Shown here piece by piece: positions 19,266 to 28,676 of a stretch of DNA of 64,000 nt. The stretch comes from Marinobacter salarius (GTDB lineage: Bacteria; Pseudomonadota; Gammaproteobacteria; Pseudomonadales; Oleiphilaceae). The position numbers and the translations under genes were made by a program. Where the stretch lies: contig NZ_CP136693.1 in the NCBI RefSeq assembly GCF_032922745.1, positions 4,526,001 to 4,590,000 on the forward strand. The letters are read 5' to 3'. The stretch's first letter is position 1. Each line of letters opens with the position of its first letter. The notes beneath the pieces were generated by a model. The model saw only the letters and a list, made by a program, of their open reading frames with translations, had not been told where the DNA came from and did not search any database.

Positions 19266-20213
19266 ATGCGCTCCCACACCGGCTCCCCCGCCCCGGTTGT
19301 CTGGCTACTGACCGATAATAAGCCTGGCCATCACAACCAGCTGAAAGGGTTGGGCAACCGCCTTCGGGTGCTGGCTGGCGCCAGCGTGAGTGAAATCGAT
19401 GCGACCGAAGCGCCCCCGCCCTTGTGGCGGGCGCTGCTTGGCGTTGCGCCGGCCATGGATAAAGCCCTGGGAAGACCAAACCTGATTATCGCAGCCGGCA
19501 GCGGTACCCACCGCCTGTTGCTATCCCTGCGGCGGCTCCGAAAGGTAAAAACCGTGGTTTTAATGAAACCGGGCTTCCCTCTCAACTGGGTCGATGCGGC
19601 CATCATTCCAGAACACGATAAGGTCCCCCCAGCCAGACATGTCCTTGCCACCGAAGGTGTCATAAATGCAATCACGCCCCTGGCCAGAATTACCGACAAA
19701 CCCGAAGGCCTTGTTCTCGTAGGCGGCCCCTCCCCCCATTTCGACTGGGATGACGACGTTATTCTCGGACAGTTATCCCAGCTAATGGGTCGCTACCCGG
19801 AATGGCGCTGGACGATCAGCGGCTCTCGCCGTACGCCCGAAAACCTGTTGATGCGACTGAACGACCTGGCAGGCCCGAAGGTCACGGTCGTGGATCCCAG
19901 GCGAACGCACGCCAGCTGGCTTCCCCATCAACTCGCCGCCTCCCGCGCGGTGTGGGTCACACCAGACAGCGCCTCCATGGCCTGCGAAGCTGCCACCTCC
20001 GGCGTGCCTACGGGTCTGTTTGAGCTCGCGCCCAAGAATAACAGCCGGGTCGCCCGGGGCATGGCCAGCCTGGTAGAGAAAGGGTACGTCGCGCACTGGA
20101 GTGACCATGCCTCGGTTATGGCTGGAAAATTGCGCGGATCGCAGGAGCTTTGGGAGGCTGATAGGGCCGCAAGGTGGCTGATTGAACACTTTTTAAGGGG
20201 AGGCAAACGTTGA
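19266..20213 (+). CDS. ELM1/GtrOC1-family protein, putative glycosyltransferase
   Basis: 315 residues, family known as mitochondrial fission ELM1-like in eukaryotes and often present in bacterial LPS loci; suspected GT-B glycosyltransferase. Motifs: WLLTDNKPGHHNQLKGL at the N-terminus, IAAGSGTH, LVGGPSPHFDWD and the C-terminal VTPDSASMACEAATSG. The ATG follows the preceding stop directly (TGAATG), so the genes are coupled. It overlaps the next gene by 4 bp. Acceptor and donor sugars unknown. Confidence 0.85.
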   Translation: MRSHTGSPAPVVWLLTDNKPGHHNQLKGLGNRLRVLAGASVSEIDATEAPPPLWRALLGVAPAMDKALGRPNLIIAAGSGTHRLLLSLRRLRKVKTVVLMKPGFPLNWVDAAIIPEHDKVPPARHVLATEGVINAITPLARITDKPEGLVLVGGPSPHFDWDDDVILGQLSQLMGRYPEWRWTISGSRRTPENLLMRLNDLAGPKVTVVDPRRTHASWLPHQLAASRAVWVTPDSASMACEAATSGVPTGLFELAPKNNSRVARGMASLVEKGYVAHWSDHASVMAGKLRGSQELWEADRAARWLIEHFLRGGKR

Positions 20214-21325
20214 GGATTCTGCAGGCGTTACCCGCGCTATACAGTGGCGGGGTGGAACGAGGCACCGTGGAGTTCGCCGCCGACCTGGTGAAACGTGGGC
20301 ACGAGTCCTATGTGGTTTCGAAAGGCGGGCCCATGGCGGAGCAGCTTCGCGGGCAAGGCTCTGAACACATATTCATGCCAATACACCGGAAGAACCCGGC
20401 GTCGTTCGGGCAAATCCTGCCCATGCGCAAGCTGCTTCTGGAGCTGAAACCGGACATCATACATGTCCGCTCCCGCATGCCCGCCTGGATCATCTTCCTG
20501 GCCCTGAAGACCATTCCAGCCAACCAGCGCCCGGCCGTCGTCTCAACCTTTCACGGCATGTATTCCGTGACCCCCTACAGCGCCATCATGACCCGGGCTG
20601 ATCACATCATCGCCGTGTCCGGTTGTGTTCGGGATTATGTGCTGAACAAATACCCGGTGCCGGAAGAAAAACTGACCGTCATCCAACGGGGCGTGGACGT
20701 GAGTGCTTTTCGACAACGGGAGCTCAGCCCACAATGGCTGGACCGCTGGTTCCGACAGTACCCACAATTGGCCCAGAAAAAGATCATCATGATGCCCGGG
20801 CGCATTTCCCGCTGGAAAGGCCAACTGGACTTTCTGGCCATGATGGCGCAGCTGGTGCAAAAACGACCGGACTGCCACGGCATCATTGTCGGCGGCGCTG
20901 AACCTGGCAAGGAGCAGTTTCTGGAGGAGCTGGAAAAGGAACGTGCCCGCCTGAACCTGACCGACAAGGTTAGTTTCCTCGGCCAGCGCAACGATATGAC
21001 CACCCTCTACCTTCTGGCGGACGTGGTCTGCCACATGTCCACGAAACCAGAACCTTTCGGCCGCACCGTTACCGAAGCCCTGGCCTCCGGCACACCGGTG
21101 GCCGCCTTTGACCGAGGTGGCGCAGCCGAAACACTGCGCGCCTGTTTCTCCGACGGACTGGTACCGCCAGACAATATAGAAGCGTTTGCCCAGACCGCGC
21201 TCGCCCTCCTCGACAATCCCCGACCTGAGATAGAGATACCGTGGCGATTCCAACTGGAAGCACAGACCGAAACCACGCTGAAGGTCTATGAGAACCTTCT
21301 TGCGCGGAGGCCTGCGCACCAATGA
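20210..21325 (+). CDS. Glycosyltransferase family 4 (GT-B), LPS core
   Basis: 371 residues. GT4 features: N-terminal LQALPALYSGGVERGTVEFA, the hinge region MMPGRISRWKGQ, and the EX7E motif EPFGRTVTEALASGTP that binds the sugar nucleotide. The start is TTG at 20210 overlapping the previous TGA, with AAGGGGAGG a few bases upstream. Related to WaaG-type transferases; the sugar added is unknown. Confidence 0.9.
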   Translation: MRILQALPALYSGGVERGTVEFAADLVKRGHESYVVSKGGPMAEQLRGQGSEHIFMPIHRKNPASFGQILPMRKLLLELKPDIIHVRSRMPAWIIFLALKTIPANQRPAVVSTFHGMYSVTPYSAIMTRADHIIAVSGCVRDYVLNKYPVPEEKLTVIQRGVDVSAFRQRELSPQWLDRWFRQYPQLAQKKIIMMPGRISRWKGQLDFLAMMAQLVQKRPDCHGIIVGGAEPGKEQFLEELEKERARLNLTDKVSFLGQRNDMTTLYLLADVVCHMSTKPEPFGRTVTEALASGTPVAAFDRGGAAETLRACFSDGLVPPDNIEAFAQTALALLDNPRPEIEIPWRFQLEAQTETTLKVYENLLARRPAHQ

Positions 21326-22380
21326 ATGCGCAAGGCCCGCTGACAATCGCGCTGATTATCGCCACGCCCGGCACGGGCTGGGGCGGTATGGAAACGCACA
21401 CAGCCGACCTCGCGAACGCCCTCTCGACAAGAGGCCACACCGTTCACGTTCTGGCACACAGCCACTACAGCGAACGCTTCGCCTCGCCGGTTTGTTTCCA
21501 TCCACTGCCCGTTCAGCTCGGCCGACGCAACCCATGGCTGCACTACCGCCTGCGGCGACTGCTTCGCTCCATCCACCCGGACATCGTTCATGCCCAGGGT
21601 AACAAGGCCGCAAACCTGATCAGTTCAGCCCGTCATCTGAACAGTGCAACAGTGGGCACGCTTCATGGCACCAAGCGCTCCCATAAGGGGTTTGAGCGGC
21701 TGGATGGCGTGATTGGTGTCAGCCGTGATATTACCGACACCATTGCCCACGCCAATGCTCGGCTGATCCACAATGGCTTACCGCCTGTGGACACCTCCGG
21801 CGAAGAAAAGACGGAGGCCCCGACCTTCGAAATTCCTGCAGATCGCCCTCTCCTGTTAGCCGCAGGCCGTCTGGAACCAGTCAAACAGTTCGACCGGCTG
21901 ATTCGCGCCTGGGCCAGGGCCGACTGCGGTGGCAGTCTGGTTATCCTGGGTGATGGTAGCCAGCGTGCTCAACTAGGTACCCTGATTCAGGAGCTGGACG
22001 TCTCAGACCACGTACTGCTTCCAGGCCATGAGCTCCATATGAAGCCCTGGCTCCAAGCCGCCACCGCCTGCATCATCAGCTCCAGCCGCGAAGGTTTTCC
22101 TTATATCATGGTGGAAGCGCTGATGGCGGGTTGCCCGGTACTGTCAACGCCAGTCAGCGGAGTGGGGGAATTTCTGCCAGAACAGAGTATTGCCGCGTCT
22201 GACCGCGTTGAGGATATCGCCACACTGGTTCGCACCAATCTCCGCAGCCCGATGGTTATGAGAGATTCCCAAAACGGCAGTTTCCTGTGGGCCCGGGAGC
22301 AACTCAGCCTTGAGGCGATGGTATCGAAGACTGAGGCTTTTTATCGGGACCTGTTGGCCAGTATGTCGACAGCGCGCTGA
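21322..22380 (+). CDS. Glycosyltransferase family 4 (GT-B), second copy
   Basis: 352 residues; overlaps the previous gene by ATGA. N-terminal GTGWGGMETHTADLANAL, central LLAAGRLEPVKQFDRLIRAW, and SSSREGFPYIMVEALMAGCPVL (EX7E site). It is the last gene of the first plus-strand run: its 3' end overlaps the convergent GDSL-like gene by about 77 bp. Confidence 0.9.
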   Translation: MNAQGPLTIALIIATPGTGWGGMETHTADLANALSTRGHTVHVLAHSHYSERFASPVCFHPLPVQLGRRNPWLHYRLRRLLRSIHPDIVHAQGNKAANLISSARHLNSATVGTLHGTKRSHKGFERLDGVIGVSRDITDTIAHANARLIHNGLPPVDTSGEEKTEAPTFEIPADRPLLLAAGRLEPVKQFDRLIRAWARADCGGSLVILGDGSQRAQLGTLIQELDVSDHVLLPGHELHMKPWLQAATACIISSSREGFPYIMVEALMAGCPVLSTPVSGVGEFLPEQSIAASDRVEDIATLVRTNLRSPMVMRDSQNGSFLWAREQLSLEAMVSKTEAFYRDLLASMSTAR

Positions 22381-23014
22381 TCACCGTATCCGCCAGGAGT
22401 CGATGCCCTGTTTCGGTAAGGTGGGTTCCGTCTGCCATCAAGGACTCGGCTTTCCGCTGCCATAATGGGTGGTAGGCATCGGCAAAAAATGCATTTGGCT
22501 CTCGTATGGCTAACTCTCGCAGGCCCTCATTGTAGCGCTCAATGCGCGGGTTCCGGGGCTCGTCGAGGTTCGGCGGCGTGGACACCAACGCGAACAGGGT
22601 GTCGGGGGCCGAGCGCAACACACGCTCAATATTGCCCAGATACTCATCCAGCGGCACCTGCTCCACCGCGCCCCAACGATCCTGCAGGTGGAGACGCCGG
22701 GCCCATTTCTTCAGCTTTTTGACGAGCTTTCGGGCAAGCTTCCTGCGGGGGCTGTCCGGGTAATAAAGCACATAGGGCGCACCACGAAAGGTGAGCCAGG
22801 AATCAACGAGCCCGTACTGAATAAACGCCAATTGATAGTTCCTGGGCGGGAAGGCCTCAGCATACTGAAGCAGCTCACGGGTTGTGCTCATGGTATGACC
22901 ACAATTGGTGAGCGAAAGACCCAATTGCTTCGCAACGATCTGCGGCCAGACCGGTTCATGATAGTCTTTCAGGCCCTCGGTATTACAATCACCGTAGGCA
23001 ATACAACCGTTCAT
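22304..23014 (-). CDS. SGNH/GDSL-like hydrolase with Cys at nucleophile position
   Basis: About 236 residues from ATG 23014 (GGGAA about 10 nt upstream); the frame opens at 23050. Block I reads YGDCNTEG where the family has GDS, block III-like FIQYGLVDSW, and block V ADGTHLTETGH with the Asp-His pair. The fold is therefore that of SGNH esterases/acetyl-hydrolases, but the nucleophile would be Cys. No signal peptide is evident, so it would act in the cytosol. Being inside the LPS locus, a role in trimming or transferring an acyl group on the core is possible but unproven. It runs opposite to its neighbours. Confidence 0.7.
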   Translation of the reverse strand: MNGCIAYGDCNTEGLKDYHEPVWPQIVAKQLGLSLTNCGHTMSTTRELLQYAEAFPPRNYQLAFIQYGLVDSWLTFRGAPYVLYYPDSPRRKLARKLVKKLKKWARRLHLQDRWGAVEQVPLDEYLGNIERVLRSAPDTLFALVSTPPNLDEPRNPRIERYNEGLRELAIREPNAFFADAYHPLWQRKAESLMADGTHLTETGHRLLADTVISALSTYWPTGPDKKPQSSIPSPQG

Positions 23015-23074
23015 AACGTGGCTTCCCGAGGCTTCCGTTGCACAAGGCAATAAAACGAGATTCGGATACGATCC

Positions 23075-23743
23075 ATGATTGACCTGTCAGGCATTGAGCC
23101 ATTCGCCTCTGGCTACAACCGACACTGCTACCGGCATCCGGATGATTCGGCATTGTGTCTCAAAGTACTGCGGCCTGAAAACATCGAAGCACGGTTCCAG
23201 CGACAAGCCTGGCCAAAGAAAATGCTCGGCAGAGCGAGGATTGATGACAACCGCCAGGAACTCCGGGCGCATCAACAGCAGGCCATCCGGGCACTGATCA
23301 AAGACGGCCACAACGAATTGGTTTGGGCACACCTGCCGCAATTTCATGGCGCGGTGGAAACCTCACTCGGCCTGGCAAACATGAGTGAGCTCCTCATCGA
23401 CCACGACGGCGTACCGGGCGAAACGCTCGAACACTACCTGAAACACCGAGGGTTTGACCAACCGATTCAGGACGCCGCAGACCGCTTCTGCAACTGGTTG
23501 CTCGAAACCGGCATTCTCACCCGGAACCTGCTGCCCCACAACCTGGTTATCGCCGACAGGGGCGGGCAACCGGAGCTATTCCTGGTTGACGGGCTCGGCG
23601 CCCCCGCCATCCCGGACAAACTGGCCACTCTTCCCGCTTGGCGACAGCGATACATTGGCCGTCGTATCCGGCGCTTTTACCTGAGGATTGGCTGGGAAAC
23701 CGGCGACCGAAGCACGAGCTGGGAAGCCTCGCAGAAGCTGTAA
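23075..23743 (+). CDS. YrbL-like kinase-fold protein
   Basis: 222 residues, PhoP-network YrbL family (protein-kinase-like fold, function unknown). Seen: N-terminal ASGYNRHCYRHPDDSALCLKVLR (glycine loop and Lys), ELRAHQQQAI, and a C-lobe with LLPHNLVI and FLVDGLG in place of the HxDxxxxN and DFG of active kinases. The catalytic Asp of the HxD motif is not evident, so phosphotransfer is doubtful. It starts a second plus-strand run within the LPS locus and is divergent from the GDSL-like gene. Confidence 0.8.
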   Translation: MIDLSGIEPFASGYNRHCYRHPDDSALCLKVLRPENIEARFQRQAWPKKMLGRARIDDNRQELRAHQQQAIRALIKDGHNELVWAHLPQFHGAVETSLGLANMSELLIDHDGVPGETLEHYLKHRGFDQPIQDAADRFCNWLLETGILTRNLLPHNLVIADRGGQPELFLVDGLGAPAIPDKLATLPAWRQRYIGRRIRRFYLRIGWETGDRSTSWEASQKL

Positions 23744-23834
23744 TCGCCAGCGGTGACATTCACCAACCTTGCCGCCCACGCCGGATGGTGGTAGCTTCCG
23801 CTCATCCTGTTTCCTGTTGATAGTCCTCTGGATT

Positions 23835-24743
23835 ATGGCGCTTTCCAAAGCAACGTTTCTGATTACCGCTCTCCGGCTTGCCGGCAAACTCCCCCTGCGT
23901 GGCGCCCAGCTTATCGGGCGTTTCCTTGGCATGATCAGTTGGATGTCCAAATCCCAGTACCGCACGGTTACCGACATCAACCTGAAAATCTGCCTGCCGG
24001 AGCTGACGGACGACCAGCATGACCGGATGGTGCGCTCCAGCCTGCGGCACACCGGCCAGACCATGATGGAAATCCCCCTGATGTGGGAATGGCCAGTGGA
24101 ACGCTGCCTGGGCCTGATCCGTGAGATCGAAGGCGAAGAACTGCTCGCAGAGGCGAAAAAGGACGGCCGGGGGCTGTTGCTGCTGGCACCGCATCTCGGC
24201 AACTGGGAGCTCACCGGGCTTTATTTTTCCTCGCGATACCGCATGGCGGCCCTCTACAGCCCACCCCATATCCGGGAATTCGAGGATTACATGATCCAGG
24301 TTCGCGGGCGCATGGGTTCGGAGCTGGTTCGTGGTGACCGTCGCGGGCTGGCAAGACTGATCACTCTGTTGCGGGAAGGCGAGGTCGCCGGCATCCTCCC
24401 GGACCAGAGTCCAAGGGGCAAAGGCAACGCGTACGCGCCTTTCTTCGGCATCGAGGTGCGCACCATGACGTTGGTCTCGAAGCTGCTGCAGAAGTCCGGC
24501 GCCAAACCCCTGGTCACCTACTCCGAACGCCTGAAAGATGGCGAAGGTTTCCGGCTGGTGATCCGCGAATGCGAACCAGGCATTGCCGACCCGGACCCGG
24601 TGACTGCCACAACCGCGCTGAATAAATCCATCGAGAATGTGGTACGGGAGGTGCCGGAACAGTACCAGTGGGAATACAAACGCTTTCGCCATCGCCCACC
24701 GGGCCTGCCCCACCCTTACCGACCCGGCAGAGTGTGTAAGTAA
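23835..24743 (+). CDS. Lipid A late acyltransferase (LpxL/LpxM family), second copy
   Basis: 302 residues from ATG 23835; the frame opens at 23769 but the extra residues are not family-like. Catalytic HX4E in APHLGNWEL, then PPHIREFED, GILPDQSPRGKGNAYAPFFG and the C-terminal QYQWEYKRFRHRPPG. It differs clearly from the copy at 18315, so the two probably fill the two late acylation steps of lipid A. Inner membrane-associated. Confidence 0.92.
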   Translation: MALSKATFLITALRLAGKLPLRGAQLIGRFLGMISWMSKSQYRTVTDINLKICLPELTDDQHDRMVRSSLRHTGQTMMEIPLMWEWPVERCLGLIREIEGEELLAEAKKDGRGLLLLAPHLGNWELTGLYFSSRYRMAALYSPPHIREFEDYMIQVRGRMGSELVRGDRRGLARLITLLREGEVAGILPDQSPRGKGNAYAPFFGIEVRTMTLVSKLLQKSGAKPLVTYSERLKDGEGFRLVIRECEPGIADPDPVTATTALNKSIENVVREVPEQYQWEYKRFRHRPPGLPHPYRPGRVCK

Positions 24744-24852
24744 ATCCCGCTTACACAGCCGGTGCCCGCCAGGGCCTAAAACTGTATAATCCGGGTACCA
24801 AAACAGTTTCCACGACTGTCTGTTTTCCCTGAATAAAGGCCGGGCCGGATCC

Positions 24853-25692
24853 ATGTCACCAAAACGCATTGGCGTTGTCATCACCACCTACAATTCCCCG
24901 TTATGGCTAAGCAAGGTTCTGACGGGTTATGAAAACCAGAGCCAGCCGGACTTTCGGGTAATCATTGCTGATGACGGGTCAACCGACGAGACCCGCACCC
25001 TGATCGACCAGTTCAGCGAACGCAGCATCCTGCGGATCGATCATGTCTGGCACGAGGACCATGGCTTTCGCAAGTGCCAGATCCTCAACAAGGCCATCCG
25101 GGAAACCGACTGCGACTACCTGATCTTCACGGACGGCGACTGCATCCCGGAACCAGACTTCATCGCCACCCATCAACGACTGGCCGAGCCGGGCGTGTTC
25201 CTGTCGGGCGGCTACATCAAACTCACCATGCCAGTTTCGGAAGCGATTTCCGACGACGATATCCGCAACGGTGTCATCTTTTACCCCCGGTGGCTGATCA
25301 GCAAGGGCCAACCGAAGAACCACAAGCTCTGGAAGCTGTCCAGCTCGTCCCTGAAGAAGACACTCCTGAATGCCGTCACACCCGCAGCCGCCAGCTGGAA
25401 CGGCATGAACAGCTCCACCTGGACCAAAGACCTGATTGCCGTTAATGGCTTCAACGAAGACATGCAATACGGTGGCCTGGACCGCGAACTTGGCGAGCGC
25501 CTCTGGAACTTTGGTCACAAATCCCGGCAGATTCGCTACAGCACCGTTTGCCTGCACCTGGACCACGCTCGGGGTTACTCGAAGCCTGAGATCTGGGCGA
25601 AGAATCGGGCCATCCGAAAATCCGTGAAACAGAATGGAACCTTCTGGGCAGTAAATGGCATCGATAAACGAGAGAATACTCAGCCGTCCTGA
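24853..25692 (+). CDS. Glycosyltransferase family 2 (GT-A) with galactosyltransferase-like C-terminus
   Basis: 279 residues. The GT-A core has VVITTYNSPLWLSKVL, the first acidic motif ADDGSTDET, and FTDGDCIPEPDF as the DXD metal-binding site. The C-terminal part GFNEDMQYGGLDRELGERLWN resembles the family 7 galactosyltransferase C-domain. Cytosolic, LPS core assembly; sugar unknown. It is preceded by a 109-bp gap that may carry a promoter. Confidence 0.9.
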   Translation: MSPKRIGVVITTYNSPLWLSKVLTGYENQSQPDFRVIIADDGSTDETRTLIDQFSERSILRIDHVWHEDHGFRKCQILNKAIRETDCDYLIFTDGDCIPEPDFIATHQRLAEPGVFLSGGYIKLTMPVSEAISDDDIRNGVIFYPRWLISKGQPKNHKLWKLSSSSLKKTLLNAVTPAAASWNGMNSSTWTKDLIAVNGFNEDMQYGGLDRELGERLWNFGHKSRQIRYSTVCLHLDHARGYSKPEIWAKNRAIRKSVKQNGTFWAVNGIDKRENTQPS

Positions 25693-25728
25693 CGTGTTGA
25701 ACTCTCATTACTGCTGAAGGAGCGAACC

Positions 25729-26547
25729 ATGAAAGTTAAAGAGTATCCGCCGTCACTGGCGCGCATGATATATCTGAACTCCCTGAATACCGCGGGGTTA
25801 CACGATCCATCCAGAGGTGACGAGCTCCCGGTCATTGTTTCACTCACATCCATTGAGTCACGACTTAAGTGTGTGCATCTGGCCGTTCGCAGTGTGCTGA
25901 GGCAATCACAACCGCCGAAGAAGATCATCCTTTGGCTAGGAAATGACTGCGAAAACAAGATCCCGGAAAAGTTGCATCGCCTGCAAGGACAGCGCTTTGA
26001 AATAAAATTCAGGCCCGATGTTGGTCCACACACGAAACTGATTTACTGCCTCAAAGAAAACCCCTCGGAAACGATCGTGACCTGTGATGACGACCTTATG
26101 TATCCCCAGGGATGGCTGCAATCTCTTTACCATGCCCACACAAAAAATCCGGATGAGATCATAGGCCACCAGTGCCGAAGAATTCGCTACTCGGAAGCAA
26201 GATCTCCGGCGCCGTATCGCCAATGGACCTATGAGACCCCAGACAGCTCTGACACATACACTATGCCATTAGGTTACGGTGGCGTGCTCTATCCGCCGGG
26301 GTCCCTGTCAGAGATGTCTACGTCGAGTGACTTGTTCTTGAAGCTATCCCCCAAAGCAGATGATCTTTGGTTCAAGGCAATGAGCCTCCTGGCGGGAACT
26401 TCTTCTCGAAATACGACGAAAACGGAACGCAAACCCTACCCGATTCCATTCTCGCAAGGCGTTGCTCTGAAGAAGTCCAATGTCAGAGAAGACGCGAACA
26501 GAGATCAGTGGATGGAGCTCGCGGAACACTTTGACCTCCATCCTTAA
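25729..26547 (+). CDS. Putative GT-A glycosyltransferase, weakly typed
   Basis: 272 residues. VIVSLTSIESRLKCVHLAVRSVLRQS followed by KKIILWLG and a metal-binding-like TCDDDLMYP give a GT-A pattern, and HTKLIYCL fits acceptor-side helices, but it is not a standard GT2. AAGGAG lies 9 nt before the ATG. Codon use and base composition become more AT-rich from here, marking the start of a stretch that looks acquired. Product sugar unknown. Confidence 0.7.
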   Translation: MKVKEYPPSLARMIYLNSLNTAGLHDPSRGDELPVIVSLTSIESRLKCVHLAVRSVLRQSQPPKKIILWLGNDCENKIPEKLHRLQGQRFEIKFRPDVGPHTKLIYCLKENPSETIVTCDDDLMYPQGWLQSLYHAHTKNPDEIIGHQCRRIRYSEARSPAPYRQWTYETPDSSDTYTMPLGYGGVLYPPGSLSEMSTSSDLFLKLSPKADDLWFKAMSLLAGTSSRNTTKTERKPYPIPFSQGVALKKSNVREDANRDQWMELAEHFDLHP

Positions 26548-26562
26548 CGCCAGCCAAAACTG

Positions 26563-27375
26563 ATGAAATATCTATATCATCCAGATTATCAAGCACTCAC
26601 TCTCTCGGAGCGGACCGTCTTGTTCGCAAAAGACACGATTGGTGCTGCTTCAGCGTCGGAAAATTCCTGGCAACAGGAAATTTGTCGAATGCTCGACTCC
26701 GAAGAACCAAAATTGACAACATCGTTGGCCAGTCATAACCCTCCGCTGTTGCTGAAAACAAACACACTTAAATATTTCAGCCAAAGGGTTCGGGCACGCT
26801 TTGGAATTCAGCGACAAGGACGCTTCGAGTGGGCGACTGCAGAACTCGACACTGCCCTTCGCATGCAGGGCAAGCCATACATACCAGAGATCTACGCCTA
26901 CGGTTGGCGGGTTGATGGTTTTGGGCTTCCCGAGCAGACGTTCTCGGTGACGGAAAACTTGAGTAATACTGTTACTCTGGAAGAGTACATCCTAAAGCAA
27001 CCTGAGCGCTCCACAGACGCAATGAAGCTGGCGTTCGATACGCTGCTGACTGCAATGAAAGATGGTTTGCTGCACCTTGATCCCTGGGCCGGCAATTTTT
27101 TACTTTGCCCAGACCTCAGCCAATGTTGGCTTATCGATCTTGAGTTTTCGAAGATAAATTCTCCCGCTCCTCTGGAGAAACAGCTTGGATTTGCGTTCGG
27201 TTTTTTCTACCGCAACAAATTTGAGAAACACTGTTCACGGACAAGTTATCTTTCGTTCGTTGAAGGCTGGCTTTCGGCGTCTGCTCCTGAGCTCAGTTTT
27301 GAAGACTTTCAGGAGCATTTTCGGTTTTATCTGGATAACCACGTGAAACGCAAGAAACGCTTTGCAGCTTTCTAG
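26563..27375 (+). CDS. LPS kinase-like protein (protein-kinase fold)
   Basis: 270 residues. The C-lobe catalytic signature is well kept: HLDPWAGNFLL (HxDxxxxN) and then WLIDLEF (metal-binding Asp). The N-lobe has LLLKTNTLKYF and RFEWATAELDTAL, as in InaA/WaaP-type kinases. Likely phosphorylates a sugar of the LPS core in the cytosol; the target is unknown. Starts 16 bp after the previous stop, same operon, AT-rich. Confidence 0.75.
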   Translation: MKYLYHPDYQALTLSERTVLFAKDTIGAASASENSWQQEICRMLDSEEPKLTTSLASHNPPLLLKTNTLKYFSQRVRARFGIQRQGRFEWATAELDTALRMQGKPYIPEIYAYGWRVDGFGLPEQTFSVTENLSNTVTLEEYILKQPERSTDAMKLAFDTLLTAMKDGLLHLDPWAGNFLLCPDLSQCWLIDLEFSKINSPAPLEKQLGFAFGFFYRNKFEKHCSRTSYLSFVEGWLSASAPELSFEDFQEHFRFYLDNHVKRKKRFAAF

Positions 27376-27476
27376 ATATATGCTTTCACTTGGGGTTAGG
27401 TAGGCAATTATCATGCGGCTAGCATTTACTGGTTGGCCTGTTTTTAGTTCGCACTTGGGCTGAGCATATCTTCACT

Positions 27477-28367
27477 ATGACAACATCGATCGCCGTTATC
27501 ATTACTACGAAAAACCGCCCCATCTATGTTGCGGAGGCTATTGAGTCTGTCGTCAATCAGACAAAGCCGGCCAGTTCGATCATTATTGTCGATGACGGAA
27601 GCGACATCCCCATCGCAGACCAGCTCGACCCAAGGCTTACCGAACGCTGCACCGTAATTCGAAACGAAAATAGCGCTGGAGTATCTGCCGCTCGCAATCA
27701 AGGCGTTAAAGCCGCTACTGCAGAGTGGATTGTGTTTCTTGATGACGACGACTGGATAGATCCAAATTTCGTTCAGTCGATTGATCTCACAATTAACGAA
27801 CAGTGCGCAGCCAGAATCTTCTGGCCTTCCCGTTTGATGGTTAACGAGACGACAGGTGAAACCAAATCCAGAAAAACACCGGCAGTAGCTTCGGGCACTG
27901 AAACACTCAGCACGGAGTTAATGGTCAGTCTGATGGAAACCGGCTGTTCCGGCACAACCGTTCGCAAATCTGCCTTTGATAAAGCCGGAGGTTTCGACGA
28001 ATCACTCGTTGTTTCCGAGGATCGCGATCTGACGTTCCGCCTGCTGGCAGCCGGTTTCCTTGCGCTTCCTGTTCAGCACGCCGTGATCAACATACGAGTG
28101 CATGAGGGCCCGCGCCTCAGCAGCCACGAAAAAGGTGAACTTCAGGTCAAATCAGATTTGAAAGCGATTGAAAAGAATTTGGATTTCTTGAAAACGCACC
28201 CTGTTCTCGCGGAAAAGTTCATGGGCAGGGCCGCGAAGCGTTTGTGGGAACGCAATCACCAACGCGAAGCGCTATACGTCATCAAACTGTTGGCCAAGAT
28301 TTGCCCCTACTCCATTCGCGTGCGTCAAAGACAGCTAAAGTGGCTGGTCGCTTCAGCCTTTTCCTAG
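27477..28367 (+). CDS. Glycosyltransferase family 2
   Basis: 296 residues, typical GT2: VIITTKNRPIYVAEAIESVVNQT, IVDDGSD, NSAGVSAARNQGVKAA, and FLDDDDW as the DXD site; VSEDRDLTFRLLAAG provides the later acidic motif. It is likely to add a hexose to the LPS core or a short side chain. Preceded by a 101-bp gap. Confidence 0.92.
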   Translation: MTTSIAVIITTKNRPIYVAEAIESVVNQTKPASSIIIVDDGSDIPIADQLDPRLTERCTVIRNENSAGVSAARNQGVKAATAEWIVFLDDDDWIDPNFVQSIDLTINEQCAARIFWPSRLMVNETTGETKSRKTPAVASGTETLSTELMVSLMETGCSGTTVRKSAFDKAGGFDESLVVSEDRDLTFRLLAAGFLALPVQHAVINIRVHEGPRLSSHEKGELQVKSDLKAIEKNLDFLKTHPVLAEKFMGRAAKRLWERNHQREALYVIKLLAKICPYSIRVRQRQLKWLVASAFS

Positions 28368-28676
28368 TAACTGAAGAGCGCGCCAGATACCGTTATATTT
28401 GGCTTAAGGACTTGGCAGCTCTGCAACGTTCCTAACAATAGGCATCCTTCGGAAACGAGCCCTCAAGTCTTTCTTTATTCTCATTGAATCGTTTTACAGA
28501 AGCCAGACCCCCGATTGACTCCAGACAAGCGCCCAATTCCTTCTCGTCCGTTATGCGAACGAGATACAACCAGAACCAGATGCCCGCCACTATAAATTCT
28601 CTGGTGTACGGTATTGTTTTGAAGTGCAGCGGCTGGGATCATTGGCCACGAACTGCCTAAAGCAACGAGAGCCGCC
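28368..28676. other. 309-bp gap, nothing recognised
   Basis: No ORF with family-like content on either strand; no strong hairpin seen. It presumably carries the promoter of the sulfotransferase gene. AT-rich like its surroundings. Confidence 0.5.
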
